From contig CM076949.1 in assembly GCA_039566865.1 (NCBI GenBank), forward strand, positions 12,129,501 to 12,193,500: DNA of 64,000 nt, in the 5' to 3' direction. The notes beneath the pieces were generated by a model. It made no database searches and was not told the DNA's origin. It worked only from the letters and a program-made list of their open reading frames with translations. This DNA is from Aurelia coerulea (lineage: Eukaryota; Cnidaria; Scyphozoa; Semaeostomeae; Ulmaridae). Of this stretch, positions 53,124 through 63,779 are shown piece by piece; position 1 is the stretch's first letter; every line of letters begins with the position of its first letter. The translations under genes and the position numbers were made by a program.

Positions 53124-54981
53124 TGTCCACTTTAATGACATACAAAAAGTCCACTTTAATGACATACAAGTCTCTTCAGTTAATGAGCATACACACCTTG
53201 GCCTTATTCTTGATAAAAAGCCTCCCACACAAAAGATCTCCTTAGTAAAGCTAACAAAGGAATAGGTATGATTAAACTTCTTTCCCGCTACCTGCCACGC
53301 CCTTCACTTGATCAAATCTATAAGTTGCATGTCAGATCACATTTTGACTCTGTGACATAATTTACCATGTTCCACCAGTGGATAATCCATACTCATATGA
53401 ATGCACACGAAGTCTCCTTATGAATCGAATCGAATCGATGCAATACAATGCCGCCCTTGCTGTCACTGGTGCATGGAGAGGTACTTCTCGGGAAAAACTC
53501 TATAAAGAATTAGGATGGGAATCGCTCAGTAATAGGAGATGGTACAGAAGATTGGTTCTTTTCTTCAAAATCGTCAAGGGCCTCACCCCTGCTTACCTTT
53601 TCTCGTTACTTCCAGAGATGAGAGAACAAAGCTATGCCCTTAGAAACACCAACAGCATCGCAATACCAAAACGATAAACTGACCCTTTCAAAACAGTTTT
53701 TTGCCGCATTGTATCAAGGAATGGAATAATCTAAGCCCGGGGGGGGGGGTACTTGACCAGGTTTTGGTCGGGGACGTGCCATCGAAGCTTCAAAAACATA
53801 CCCGACTTAATACCAATTTTGCGAAAAAGTATACCCGACCTTATACCAATCTTCCGAAAAAGTATACCAAAATCGTTCTTTAAACCAAAATCGTGAAAAT
53901 CGATACCGTTGCTTATACCAAAATCGTGAAAATCGATACCCTTCCCGATGGCACGTCCCCGTACCCAAAATATGTGAAGTACCCCCCCCCCCCCGGGAAT
54001 CTAAGTCTAGAGTTTCGTGAATTAAGGTCACTTTCACTTTTTAAAACCAGATTGATTAGTTTAGTAAGACCAGTGAAAAATCAAATATTTTGGTATCCAT
54101 GACCCCTCAGGTGTGCGTAGATTAACTCAACTGAGAGAAGGTTTAAGTCCTCTGCGAGAACACAGGTTCAAACACAACTTCCTTGAATACCACCGATCCA
54201 ATGTGTCTAACAAACGACGGTATTGAAGCTACCACCCATTTTATGCTGCTCTGCCAAGAATACGCTATCCACAGAACTGTGCTCCTTGACAGAGTAACCT
54301 CCATTTGTGCATCCCATGGAGTGAACTGTAATATGTTGAACGATGTAGAACTGCTCACACTCTTACTCTATGGCAATGATCGCTTTAGTGAATCTTCGAA
54401 TAAGAACATTCTCTTGGTAACAATCACTTACATTAATACTACAAACAGATTTAATTAAGCTGCACCCCTTTTTCTCCGTCTTCTTTGTTTGTGTCCTTCG
54501 TGTAACATGTGATCTTTGTGTGCCGGAGTTATTCCAATAGGGATCACACGATATATATCAGCCCGCCTTGTTCTATATAGCGCCAAAACTTTATAAGCGC
54601 CCCTGGCGGCATCTGAATATCCCTTACCAAAGGGATTTATTTCATAAGTAAGCACTAAGGGTTCCAATTAGAATAGAAACGGCTTCTGTGTTTTGTTAGA
54701 TTATCGGTGTTTGTTTGTTCATCGTTGCTTGTTGGCTGCAGGAGAGATGTGCTTGATCACACCTCTTGTGGTATAGTTGTGTAAATCGTCTTGTGAATCG
54801 GCTCGTATTATGTTGTAATCGTTTTCGTATTTCGTATTATGTTGTAATCGTATTGTTAATTCAATTTGTGCTGTATCTATTAGAAGTTTATTTTGAATTA
54901 TGAAAAAAATTTTATTAGCTTTACTTAGTTGTTGTTAGATTATCTGTAGTTTTGTAAATTTTTCACTGATATAAAAAAAAT
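53124..54981 (+). pseudogene. 5'-truncated CR1-like copy of the 25018-29130 family
   Basis: The copy begins with a doubled 24-bp segment (GTCCACTTTAATGACATACAA at 53125 and 53149) at the point corresponding to residues 828-834 of the intact ORF. It runs to the same C-terminus (54456) and 3' UTR, ending in a short A run at 54972-54980. Frame changes and a small gap near 53230-53360 break the ORF. A MITE inserted at 53736 interrupts it again. Long stretches (53378-53677, 54183-54458) are almost identical to the intact copy at protein level, so this is the same family. Confidence 0.92.
53728..54005. mobile_element. G-rich-TIR MITE with 8-bp TSD, copy 2
   Basis: Element 53736-53997 (262 bp) starts CCCGGGGGGGGGGTACTTGAC and ends GTGAAGTACCCC...CCCGGG, flanked by AATCTAAG twice (53728-53735, 53998-54005). 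The intact CR1-like copy shows the empty site (a single AATCTAAG at the matching position), so ends and TSD are certain. The interior has repeats like ACCAAAATCGTGAAAATCGA. Confidence 0.95.
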
Positions 54982-55418
54982 GTATTTTCATATGACAAAA
55001 GGTCCTGAGGACGAGGCTGAAAACTTCACAAATTTTCGAGGGGCATTCAACTAACAAAAAATCTCGTATACCGTTTGCATTTATTCTTTTGCTTTGAAGA
55101 AAAATCAATCAAAATCTGTAAAAATCCTTTTGTTCTGAAAAAATCTTTTACGCTTTTTGTGAATGAGTGAAATGCCCCTCGGAAATTTCATTTGGTTTTC
55201 AACAGTTTCAAGACACGAAATGTCGCTTCTGCCATCTCTCGGCAGTCGGAAGGCAGAAAGAGTCAGATGCTTTAGATCTCTGTCGTTTTCAGAAGAGCCC
55301 AGAAGGATACGTCAAACGTTTCTCAGAATTCTATAAAAACAGAATGGCCACAAGAATTCGTTTTCATCAAAAGTTTTCGATCTTTAAACTGCGATATGTC
55401 TACTTTCTTTTTAAAGAT
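54982..55418. repeat. Intron with short TIR repeat (55039-55188)
   Basis: TTTTCGAGGGGCATTCAAC at 55037 and AATGCCCCTCGGAAA at 55172 form inverted ends of an approximately 150-bp element belonging to the 43554/44505/52290 family. The rest, to the LTR at 55419, is unrecognised. Confidence 0.65.
55414..55418. repeat. Target site duplication AAGAT, left
   Basis: AAGAT is repeated at 59824-59828 after the 3' LTR. Confidence 0.93.
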
Positions 55419-55549
55419 TGTAATGTTTTATGGTTATGATTATTATTATATATGTAAGACCCAGGCCCCCCGGAATCTAAGTTAGAGTTGGTACACGAGG
55501 CAGACAACAAAATGGCGTACTATCTGCGTCCACCCTTCAATATCCGACA
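55419..55549 (+). repeat. 5' LTR of Ty3/Gypsy element 2
   Basis: 131 bp with TG...CA ends. Confidence 0.93.
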
Positions 55550-55584
55550 ATGGCGACGAGAATAAACTAGGAAAGAAAAAGAAA

Positions 55585-58500
55585 ATGGCAGGAGCTGGTT
55601 CAATACAACCTGTGCCTCCGTTTGATGCAGTGTCAGACCCTGCCAACGCGTGTAACGCATGGAAACGTTGGGTTTCAAGATTCGAGCAGTACTTGGTCGC
55701 TGCTGATATCAAAGATGATAAAAGAAAAAGAGCCCTGTTGATTTATTTGGCTGGAGAACCAGTTGCAGATATCCTGAATACAATCCCAGATAATGGAGAT
55801 GATTACAAAACAGCGTTAGAAAAGCTCACGGGACATTTTGAGCCACAGAAGAACTTGCTTCATGAAACATATTTATTTCGCCAGGCCAGACAAGAGCCAA
55901 ATGAGACTTTAGGTCAATTCCATGTTCGATTACAGAACTTAGCATCACGTTGTGACTTTGGGGATAGAAAAGAGTTCGAAATATTGTTGCAAATTGTCAC
56001 AAATGGATCATCAAGTCGTTTAAGAAAGAAAGCTTTACGAGATCCAAAATACACATTGAAAGAAATGTTATTAGATGGCCAAAGAGATGAAACAAGTACA
56101 CAGCAAGCAAGTAGCATTGAAGGTAACACTGAAATAAAGCAAGAAGTGCATCGTGTAATACACAGTCAGCACAAGAAAGGACATGTGCAAACAAAGAAAT
56201 GTCATCAGTGTGGAGGATCTTACCCTCATAAAAACCAGACCTGTCCAGCTGCTGGTAAGATATGTCATAAATGTGGGAAAAAGAACCACTTTGCAAAGTA
56301 TTGTATGAGCAAAACTCAACAAGAGCCAAGGAAAACACAGCCTTTCAAAAGACATGTTAGGCCCATTACAACAAAATCAGTGGATAAAACACAAAGTGAT
56401 TCAGATTTTGATTACATCTATGCTGTGAAACAGAAGGAAAAACCTGGTAACACTGTTACTGCCAAAATCAGTGATTACAAATGTGATTTACTTGTGGATA
56501 CAGGAGCCTCAGTAAATATTCTTGATGAAGAAACATTTAGTCAGATACCATCAGATCCTAAATTAGAGAAAACAACAGTTAAAGTGTATCCATACAACAG
56601 TAACAGCCCTGTGAAATTATTAGGAAAATTCCAAGCCACTGTGGAGACCAAAAAGCGCATTACTGTAGCCACATTTTATGTCACAGAAGGGAACTCTGGT
56701 TCACTATTAGGTTCAGAGACATCCCAAGAACTTGGTCTTGTTACATTTCACATCAATCCAATGGTTTCAAAAGTGAAAGACAAAAATGTGAAACCACAAA
56801 TTGCTTCCACCTGCTCATGGATTCCTATCAGATCTACCCATGATAAATTAGTTGATGCTGCTTTACTTGCAAATAAAGAAATTTTTAGAGGAATAGGAAA
56901 GTTAGATGGAGTTCAAATTAAATTGAACATTGATGAAAATGTAACTCCAGTTGTTCAAAATACCAGACGTATACCATTTCACATCAGAAAGCAAGTAGAA
57001 GAAGAATTGTTAAGTCTGGAAGCACAAGGAATAATAGAGAGAGTGCCAGAGGGGCAAGCAACCCCTTGGATATCCCAGATAGTTGCAGTACCAAAGAAGG
57101 ACAATAAGTCAATTAGAATTTGTGTTGATATGCGTTCAGCAAACACAGCCATAAAAAGAGTTAGACATGTCATGCCCACAGTTGATGAAATTATGGTACA
57201 ATTAAATGGAGCTAAATTCTTTTCAAAGATAGACCTTAGCCAAGCATACCATCAATTAGAATTGCACAAAGATAGCAGATATATCACTACGTTCAGCACG
57301 CACATTGGTTTATTCCAGTACAAAAGATTAAACTATGGCACAAATGCAGCTGCTGAGTTATTTCAACATACATTACAAGAAGCTTTAAAGGGTATAGATA
57401 ATGTCAGAAACTTAGCAGATGATATTATCATTTTTGGCAAAACCAGAGCAGAGCATGACAAAGCATTGAATGAATGTCTTGCAAGATTAAAGGCAAGAAA
57501 GCTCACAGTAAACAGAGAAAAATGTAAATTTTTACAACCAGAACTTTCATTCTTTGGTATGGTATTTTCAGAAGATGGTGTCAAACCAGATCAAAAGAAG
57601 ATTGCAGATTTAGTAGATGCTCCTATACCAAACAATGCATCAGAAGTGAGAAGTTTATTAGGAATGGCAAATTTCAGTGCAAAGTTCATACCAAATTTTG
57701 CAGATATAACAGAACCACTGAGAAGATTAACTCACAAAAAGATTGTATTCAAATGGGAGAAAGAACACTCACAAGCATTTAAGAAACTCAAAGATGTTCT
57801 GACGGACAGTCCAGTTATGACATATTTTGATATTGAAAAAGAAACATACCTGATTGTAGATGCCAGTCCCATTGGTATTTCTGCAATTCTTGCACAATCA
57901 AACAAAGATGAGCCTCAAAAAGTGATTGCATATGCCAGTAGAGCACTTACCCCTGTGGAGCGTCGATACTCACAAACTGAGAAAGAAGCACTTAGTATTG
58001 TGTGGGGTACTGAACATTTTCATATGTATCTTTATGGAAAAAGTTTTAACCTGATAACAGATCACAAGCCTTTGGAGGTGATTTATGGGAACCCTAAATC
58101 AAAACCATCATTACGCATTGAAAGATGGGTGCTCCGCTTACAGCAATATTGTTTCAAAGTTATTTACAAGCCTGGAAAAGATAATCCGGCTGACTTCATG
58201 TCGAGACATCCTACAACAGTCAGTGTCAAAGAAAACATGGCAGATGAGTATGTGAGATATATAACAATAAATGCGATACCAAAAGCCATGACCATAGAAG
58301 AAGTACAAAGAGAGACAGAAAAAGATGGGACACTCCAAGCAGTCATAAAAGCAATTGAAACAGGAGATTGGAGTAACCAGTTTTTAGTACCTTACAAGCT
58401 AGCCAAAGATTCATTGACAATTAATCATGCAAATGGAATTATTTTGCGGGGAAACCAAATTGTCATGCCTAAATCATTATGGAAAAGATCAGTAAAACTA

Positions 58501-59577
58501 GCTCACGAGGGTCACCAGGGCCTTGCTAAGACTAAAGCCCTGATCAGAGAAAAAGTTTGGTTTCCATTTATTGAAAAATTGGTAACAGAAGAGATTAGTA
58601 GCTGTTTACCTTGTCAAGCAGTAGGAACACAAAAAGCACCAGAACCATTGCGAATGAGACCTATGCCATCTGGACCTTGGAAAAAACTGCATATTGACTT
58701 TTATGGACCACTTCCAAGTAGTGAGTATATACTTGTTATTGTAGATGCTTATTCTAGATTCCCCATAACAGAAATTGTAAGATCTACTGCTGCTCCAACC
58801 ATTATTCCAAAATTAGATCAAGTTTTTGCAATGCATGGACTTCCTGAAGAAATAGTAACAGACAATGGTCCACCATTTAATGGTGATGATTTTGAAAGAT
58901 ACTTGATGACTCTAGGAATAAAGTTTGACCCTTCTACACCATTATGGCCCCAAGGGAACTCAGAGGTAGAGAGATTTAATCAACCTCTAGGAAAAGCAAT
59001 TAGAGCTGCATGTATAGAAAATAGAAATTGGAGACAAGAACTGCAAAGATTTTTATTGAGTTATAGATCCACCCCACATGCAACCACAAAGATTGCACCT
59101 TCAGAACTGCTATACAATAGGGTCATTAGAGGGAAACTACCTTGTTTAATCAAGACAAGTAAATCTAAAAGACACAGAGAAGCTCAGGAAAATGATGCAG
59201 TTGGGAAAGAGAAGATGAAAAGCTATGCAGACAAAAGAAGACACACAAAGATTTCTGATATCAAAGTTGGTGATACAGTTTTGTTAAAACAAGATAAAAA
59301 GAACAAATTTTCTGCAAACTTTGAAAGCACTACTTACAGAGTTATATATCGTAAAGGTTCCAGAGTAACAGCAGAAAGACAAGATGGAAGGAAAGTCACT
59401 AGAAATATTAGTTTTTTCAAAAAGTTTAGTAAGAAAGATGATGATGATGATGATTTGTCTGATGATGACAATCACAAAAGAACAGAAACAGTTGAAGAGA
59501 ATAACAGAGAAAACAGATATCCTGTTAGACAAAGGCGAATGCCTGAAAGATATGGAACAGTTGTAGCAACAGACTAG
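55585..59577 (+). CDS. Ty3/Gypsy gag-pol polyprotein, uninterrupted
   Basis: This 1330-codon ATG-started frame begins 36 bp after the 5' LTR. Order: gag (1-200); two knuckles (C206, C209, H215, C220, unusual spacing; and canonical CHKCGKKNHFAKYC 227-240); protease VDTGAS (304-309); RT with KIDLSQAYHQLEL and LADDIIIFG (the DD of the catalytic box; L stands where Y is usual, as in related invertebrate elements); RNase H with VDASPIGISAIL, TEKEALSIVWG and ITDHKPL; integrase zinc domain HEGHQGLAKTKAL...CLPCQ; core D in HIDFYGPL, D in TDNGPPFNG, E in SEVERFNQ; then a basic, Asp-rich tail. All catalytic residues look present, so the element could be functional. Confidence 0.95.
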   Translation: MAGAGSIQPVPPFDAVSDPANACNAWKRWVSRFEQYLVAADIKDDKRKRALLIYLAGEPVADILNTIPDNGDDYKTALEKLTGHFEPQKNLLHETYLFRQARQEPNETLGQFHVRLQNLASRCDFGDRKEFEILLQIVTNGSSSRLRKKALRDPKYTLKEMLLDGQRDETSTQQASSIEGNTEIKQEVHRVIHSQHKKGHVQTKKCHQCGGSYPHKNQTCPAAGKICHKCGKKNHFAKYCMSKTQQEPRKTQPFKRHVRPITTKSVDKTQSDSDFDYIYAVKQKEKPGNTVTAKISDYKCDLLVDTGASVNILDEETFSQIPSDPKLEKTTVKVYPYNSNSPVKLLGKFQATVETKKRITVATFYVTEGNSGSLLGSETSQELGLVTFHINPMVSKVKDKNVKPQIASTCSWIPIRSTHDKLVDAALLANKEIFRGIGKLDGVQIKLNIDENVTPVVQNTRRIPFHIRKQVEEELLSLEAQGIIERVPEGQATPWISQIVAVPKKDNKSIRICVDMRSANTAIKRVRHVMPTVDEIMVQLNGAKFFSKIDLSQAYHQLELHKDSRYITTFSTHIGLFQYKRLNYGTNAAAELFQHTLQEALKGIDNVRNLADDIIIFGKTRAEHDKALNECLARLKARKLTVNREKCKFLQPELSFFGMVFSEDGVKPDQKKIADLVDAPIPNNASEVRSLLGMANFSAKFIPNFADITEPLRRLTHKKIVFKWEKEHSQAFKKLKDVLTDSPVMTYFDIEKETYLIVDASPIGISAILAQSNKDEPQKVIAYASRALTPVERRYSQTEKEALSIVWGTEHFHMYLYGKSFNLITDHKPLEVIYGNPKSKPSLRIERWVLRLQQYCFKVIYKPGKDNPADFMSRHPTTVSVKENMADEYVRYITINAIPKAMTIEEVQRETEKDGTLQAVIKAIETGDWSNQFLVPYKLAKDSLTINHANGIILRGNQIVMPKSLWKRSVKLAHEGHQGLAKTKALIREKVWFPFIEKLVTEEISSCLPCQAVGTQKAPEPLRMRPMPSGPWKKLHIDFYGPLPSSEYILVIVDAYSRFPITEIVRSTAAPTIIPKLDQVFAMHGLPEEIVTDNGPPFNGDDFERYLMTLGIKFDPSTPLWPQGNSEVERFNQPLGKAIRAACIENRNWRQELQRFLLSYRSTPHATTKIAPSELLYNRVIRGKLPCLIKTSKSKRHREAQENDAVGKEKMKSYADKRRHTKISDIKVGDTVLLKQDKKNKFSANFESTTYRVIYRKGSRVTAERQDGRKVTRNISFFKKFSKKDDDDDDLSDDDNHKRTETVEENNRENRYPVRQRRMPERYGTVVATD

Positions 59578-59675
59578 GAGGAGAATTTATTTTATTTCTT
59601 TATTTTTATTTTTATATACTATGCAAAGAGAACAGGACTCAAAGAACAAAAACGTTATGTTATGTTTATGTTGTC

Positions 59676-59691
59676 AAAAAAAGGGGAATGA
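59676..59691 (+). other. Polypurine tract of Ty3/Gypsy element 2
   Basis: AAAAAAAGGGGAATGA lies directly before the 3' LTR. Confidence 0.8.
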
Positions 59692-59823
59692 TGTAATGTT
59701 TTATGGTTATGATTATTATTATATATGTAATACCCAGCCCCCCCCGGAATCTAAGTTAGAGTTGATACACGAGGCAGACAACAAAATGGCGTACTATCTG
59801 CGTCCACCCTTCAATATCCGACA
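59692..59823 (+). repeat. 3' LTR of Ty3/Gypsy element 2
   Basis: 132 bp, followed by AAGAT (TSD) and then 133 bp of intron before the next kinase exon. Confidence 0.93.
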
Positions 59824-59961
59824 AAGATTAGAACCCAAAGAATGAGACTTTAGTTACTTCTAACTGTACTGTTCTTGAAACATGCTTGAAAGAATATGTC
59901 GTCTACTATTTTCAGGTTTTGCCCCAACAGCAGTTTTGCTTAAATCAGTTTTCTTCTTTAG

Positions 59962-60083
59962 GGGGATAATCCTATTTGCCATGCTAAATGGAAGACTGCC
60001 TTTTAACGACAGAGACATTCCTACACTAGTAGAGCAAACGAAGGGCCAACTACGGTTCTCTACAAGAGTGAAGATAAGTGCAG
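59962..60083 (+). CDS. Ser/Thr protein kinase exon (TSSK-like), subdomains IX-X
   Basis: The exon follows TTTTCTTCTTTAG and ends at a GTATGA donor. Entered in phase 2 it completes the split codon TT|G left by the 23980-24115 exon and continues GIILFAMLNGRLPFNDRDIP, then VEQTKGQLRFSTRVKISA. DVWS|LGIILFAML is the expected continuous helix F region of kinases, so the two exons are neighbours in one transcript. It leaves in phase 1. Later exons (subdomain XI, arginine and tail) are not visible before 64000. Confidence 0.85.
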
Positions 60084-60398
60084 GTATGACTATAGAAATA
60101 TTATAGGTGGCCAAAGAATGCAGCCCGCAGGATTGAAAAATTTCTGAAACACACCAGAAAAAAATACGATCATGAAATTCATATTAGATCAAGTACGTCA
60201 TAAACTGCAACCATTGAATAACAACGAGTAAATTGTCAGCTTTATTTAGAGAGAAAAACTCAGACAAACTCAGCAATCATCAATAAACTCTTTTTTTATA
60301 GGAATTATGTTTATAAGAATATTTAGACTCAAAATCATCCAATTTCTAAGAATATTATAAGATTATTGCTCAGCCTAAGCTACCCTCAGCTCGCGTAT
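60084..60398. other. Kinase intron sequence, nothing recognised
   Basis: AT-rich, no coding motif, up to the TIR element at 60399. Confidence 0.5.
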
Positions 60399-63300
60399 TA
60401 GACCAGGCGACAAAGGGGGGTATCGTCAAAGTTGGAGGAACTTTGCCAGACAAGATGGATTTGGTCAATTTTGGGGCGCTGATTCCGAATATGGTTGTTA
60501 TACCAAAGGGTGTGGCGGCGTTTAGCCTCTATTTCAGTTTTAAACCTCGTTTTCGACGAAAATCGTAAAACCTCTTTTTTAGCTAAATTATGTATGTATG
60601 ATGGTTAAAGTTGATGTTACTAAAGCAAATGAGGAGTGCTGAGTTCAAATTAATCAATTTCAGACACAAAAGGCAGACTTTTGCTTCACATTCATTTCAA
60701 GCCTCACTTTGAAGTTAGGCCAAATGATGTATAAAGAGTGTATACAACACGAAATCTCACTCATTTGCATTCGATTGATACTTCTCACTGTCAACTATCC
60801 TCTACATGAGGCAACACCAAACCACTTCTTGGTGTAAGTCAATAAACTTATTAATTTACAACAATCTTCTGCAAAAGTTTGTAAAACATTAAAAACGATA
60901 CTTACAACAGTAACAAACTAAGCAAAATTTCAGGGGATATTTCTGTATTTATAAGTCAAAATTTTCCAGTTGTAGGTTTGAGTCTACGTCTATGTCGTGT
61001 TGAATTAAGATATCCTTTATATCTGCCAGGTAAGGCTCAGTTTTCCAATCTGGCTCTAAATTTCCTGCAAACCCATACTAACCAGGGCCGTAGGAAGCAG
61101 CTTCGAATTGGGGGGGGGCAATTGTTCTCAAAACAATAGAGAACAATACATCTAGTTAATGTGTGTGACGTAGCACCATTGTTTTAAGAAATTATTGGGG
61201 GGGCTTGAGCCCCCCCTGCCCCCCGCTTCCTACGGGCCTGTACCAACTCAGGCTTTCAAGGTTGACCGTTGATGACTAATCCATTTTGCAAAAAAAAAAC
61301 AACCAAATTGGCTCTCTTTATTTGGGTTTCTAAAGTGCGATCACAAGACGGTACCACTTAGATATCTGCAAGTCAGCTCTCTCTTCGAAACCTCTTCCAA
61401 ATTAGCCATCTTTTTGCTTGATAAACATTATTTACCCTTCCTTTTCAAGGCACAATGTATTATTTCGCGTATTTTTTCGATAATTCTTTGGTATAATCAT
61501 AAAAAACGGAGACAAGTTTCGTTGATCACACATTTCATTTCGTTTTTAATTATGTATTCAGGATTGTACGTTCGGTTATAAACGACTGCTAAGTTCCCTG
61601 CTCAAAAACCTATACTATGTACAATATGTCTGTGAAAGAGGGTGTTGAAAAGAACCCACTTTAAGTCGCGATTCTTTTGAAAATGATCATATTTGAATTA
61701 ATTTAACACATCATATAAAAGCACGATTTATTTTCGTGGCTACGGGGTATGCACAGTCCTTTGCTCCCCGGGTATCGTTTCAGCAGCATTGCATGGTAAT
61801 TTTATAAGTATCGTAATTTTTAAATGTATTGTAGCTTTTTATTGGAATATGAAAAAGATAATCTTCTCTACGATGATATCTATATTGGGAACATTGAATT
61901 ATTGCCGATTATTGCTCATTAAATGGTTGTTTCAGTGATGTGAGGGTATTTTAGATGCAGGCCAATGCAAGGCCATTTCGGTGAAAACGCATCATTTTCT
62001 GACCATATTTCAAAATCGTAGATAAATCTATCTTATGGGAATAAATTTGTCTGTAACCTAGCTAATGGCATCACCTCAAGTGCCTCTGGGCCTAATCTGC
62101 TTCAATAAGATATTTTAACCTTTTGCCATTAATAAGGTCTTCATTTTTAACTTACAGTATCTCAAAAATAGCATACTTACTAACATATCAATTAAATGAT
62201 TAATAAATCCAGTACAATGTATATCTAAACTGCAAATCTTTGAAAAAAATAAGATAGCATATACTTTAAGACGGCGTACATTATATCCATTCAATTCTAA
62301 TTGTTTCTTTTTAAAATTTGCAATGATAATTCGGTTGCATTTCTCTCAAAACATCCTGTGTATAATTTAACCTGAACTCTAAACATATATTTTAGCATAA
62401 AAAACATAGATTAACTGAATGCCAACTGGAGGTAAGAGAAGTTAATGTGTATAGCTTTGCCCTTGCCAAAGAAAGAACAGACGTAGTCATTGCCTGTCAG
62501 TGCAGACAATCCAATGCTTTCACATTTTTGGACGGATGAATGCTGCATTGAGTTCATGTCTAGAATCTCTACCTATTACAGAAGGAGCTTACAGAAAGTC
62601 AGAAGCAGGGGAACGTATCAGTGTACTTTTATGATCTAGGATTGTTATTAAAGTGTAGAGATATTCGATGGTAAGATCTATATCCTAGATCTACCCACAG
62701 AAGTACGGATTACCGATGTGAAACGGTGTATTTTTTCAACAGTTTACAAAAATGGTCCTTGAAACTATCCCATGTAGCTTATATGTATATTCAGAATTCA
62801 GACTGCTCAATAAACAATGCTGAGAAAAAACGCAGAGTACAAGGGAGCGTTACACCTTGAATTCATCAAATGTTAAAGTTCCAAGTGACTTCGGTGAGCA
62901 AATGTGAGCTTGAATAACGGAGTAGAAGGGCGAGAGACCATTTTATTGACAATGCTAACATATATACAACCTACCAGTTCCATCATTTTCAGGCGGCGCG
63001 GCATTTTATCTGCTATAGCTTTTATATCTTTTATTTTTAAATTTTATGCTTAATTTATGCTTAACGTTTGCTGCAATGAATTAAATGCTTCAGCATGTCA
63101 CTTTGCAAAGCAGTTGATTTTTTAGAACTGAATGAAGATGAACAATCAAAAGCGAAAGGTAATCATGGAAACTCAGCTACTGTTTGATGACTGTACTAAA
63201 GAACTATCGAAAGAAAACATTGATCTATAAATACGGAAATATACCCTGAAATCTTGCTTAGTTTGTTAGTTGTAAGTATCGTTTTTTAATGTTTTACATA

Positions 63301-63779
63301 CTTTTGCAGAAGATCGTTGTAAATTAATAAAAGTTCATTGACTTGCACCAAGAAGTGGTTCGATGTTGCATCATGCAGAGAATAGTTGACAGTGAAAGTA
63401 TCAATCGAATGCAATGATGAGATTTCGTGTTTTATAGACTCTTTATACATCATTGGCCTAATTTCAAAGTGAGGCTTGGTATGAATGTGAAGCAAAAGTC
63501 TGCCTTTTGTGTCTGAAATTGATTAATTTGAACTCAGCGCTCCTCATTTGCCTAGTAACATCAACTTTAACCATCATACATACATAATTTAGCTCAAAAA
63601 GAGGTTTCACGATTTTCGTCGAAAACGAGGTTTGAAACTGAGATAGAGGCTAAACGCCGCCACACCCTTTGGTATAACAACCATATTCGGAATCAGCGCC
63701 CCGAAATTGACCAAATCCACCTTGCCTGGCAAAGTTCCTCCAACTTTGACGATACCCCCCTCTGTCGCCTGGTCTATAT
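60396..63779. mobile_element. 3.4-kb DNA element with about 560-bp terminal inverted repeats
   Basis: Arms 60399-60955 and 63228-63776 are reverse complements, with outer ends TAGACCAGGCGACA and its complement; TAT flanks both ends (60396-60398, 63777-63779). The arms include CTTTGGTATAACAACCATAT and a CGTCGAAAACGAGGTTT motif. The 2.3-kb interior has no frame above about 60 codons and carries a nested MITE. Superfamily not assigned; a 3-bp TSD would fit Harbinger-like or CMC-like elements (inference). Confidence 0.82.
61076..61247. mobile_element. MITE with CAGGGCCGTAGGAAGC ends
   Basis: Element 61083-61240 (158 bp) begins CAGGGCCGTAGGAAGC and ends GCTTCCTACGGGCCTG, with internal G and C runs. 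Flanks TACTAAC and TACCAAC look like a decayed 7-8-bp TSD. It is nested in the long-TIR element. Confidence 0.8.

Larger units (their letters stand above)
55419..59823 (+). mobile_element. Intact Ty3/Gypsy LTR retrotransposon in the kinase intron
   Basis: LTRs 55419-55549 and 59692-59823 (131-132 bp) start TGTAATGTT and end CCGACA. They differ at about three to four positions including a C-run length change. A 5-bp TSD (AAGAT) flanks the element. A TGGCGACGAG primer-site-like sequence starts one base after the 5' LTR, and AAAAAAAGGGGAATGA precedes the 3' LTR. The whole gag-pol frame is open. The element is in the same orientation as the kinase gene. Confidence 0.95.
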
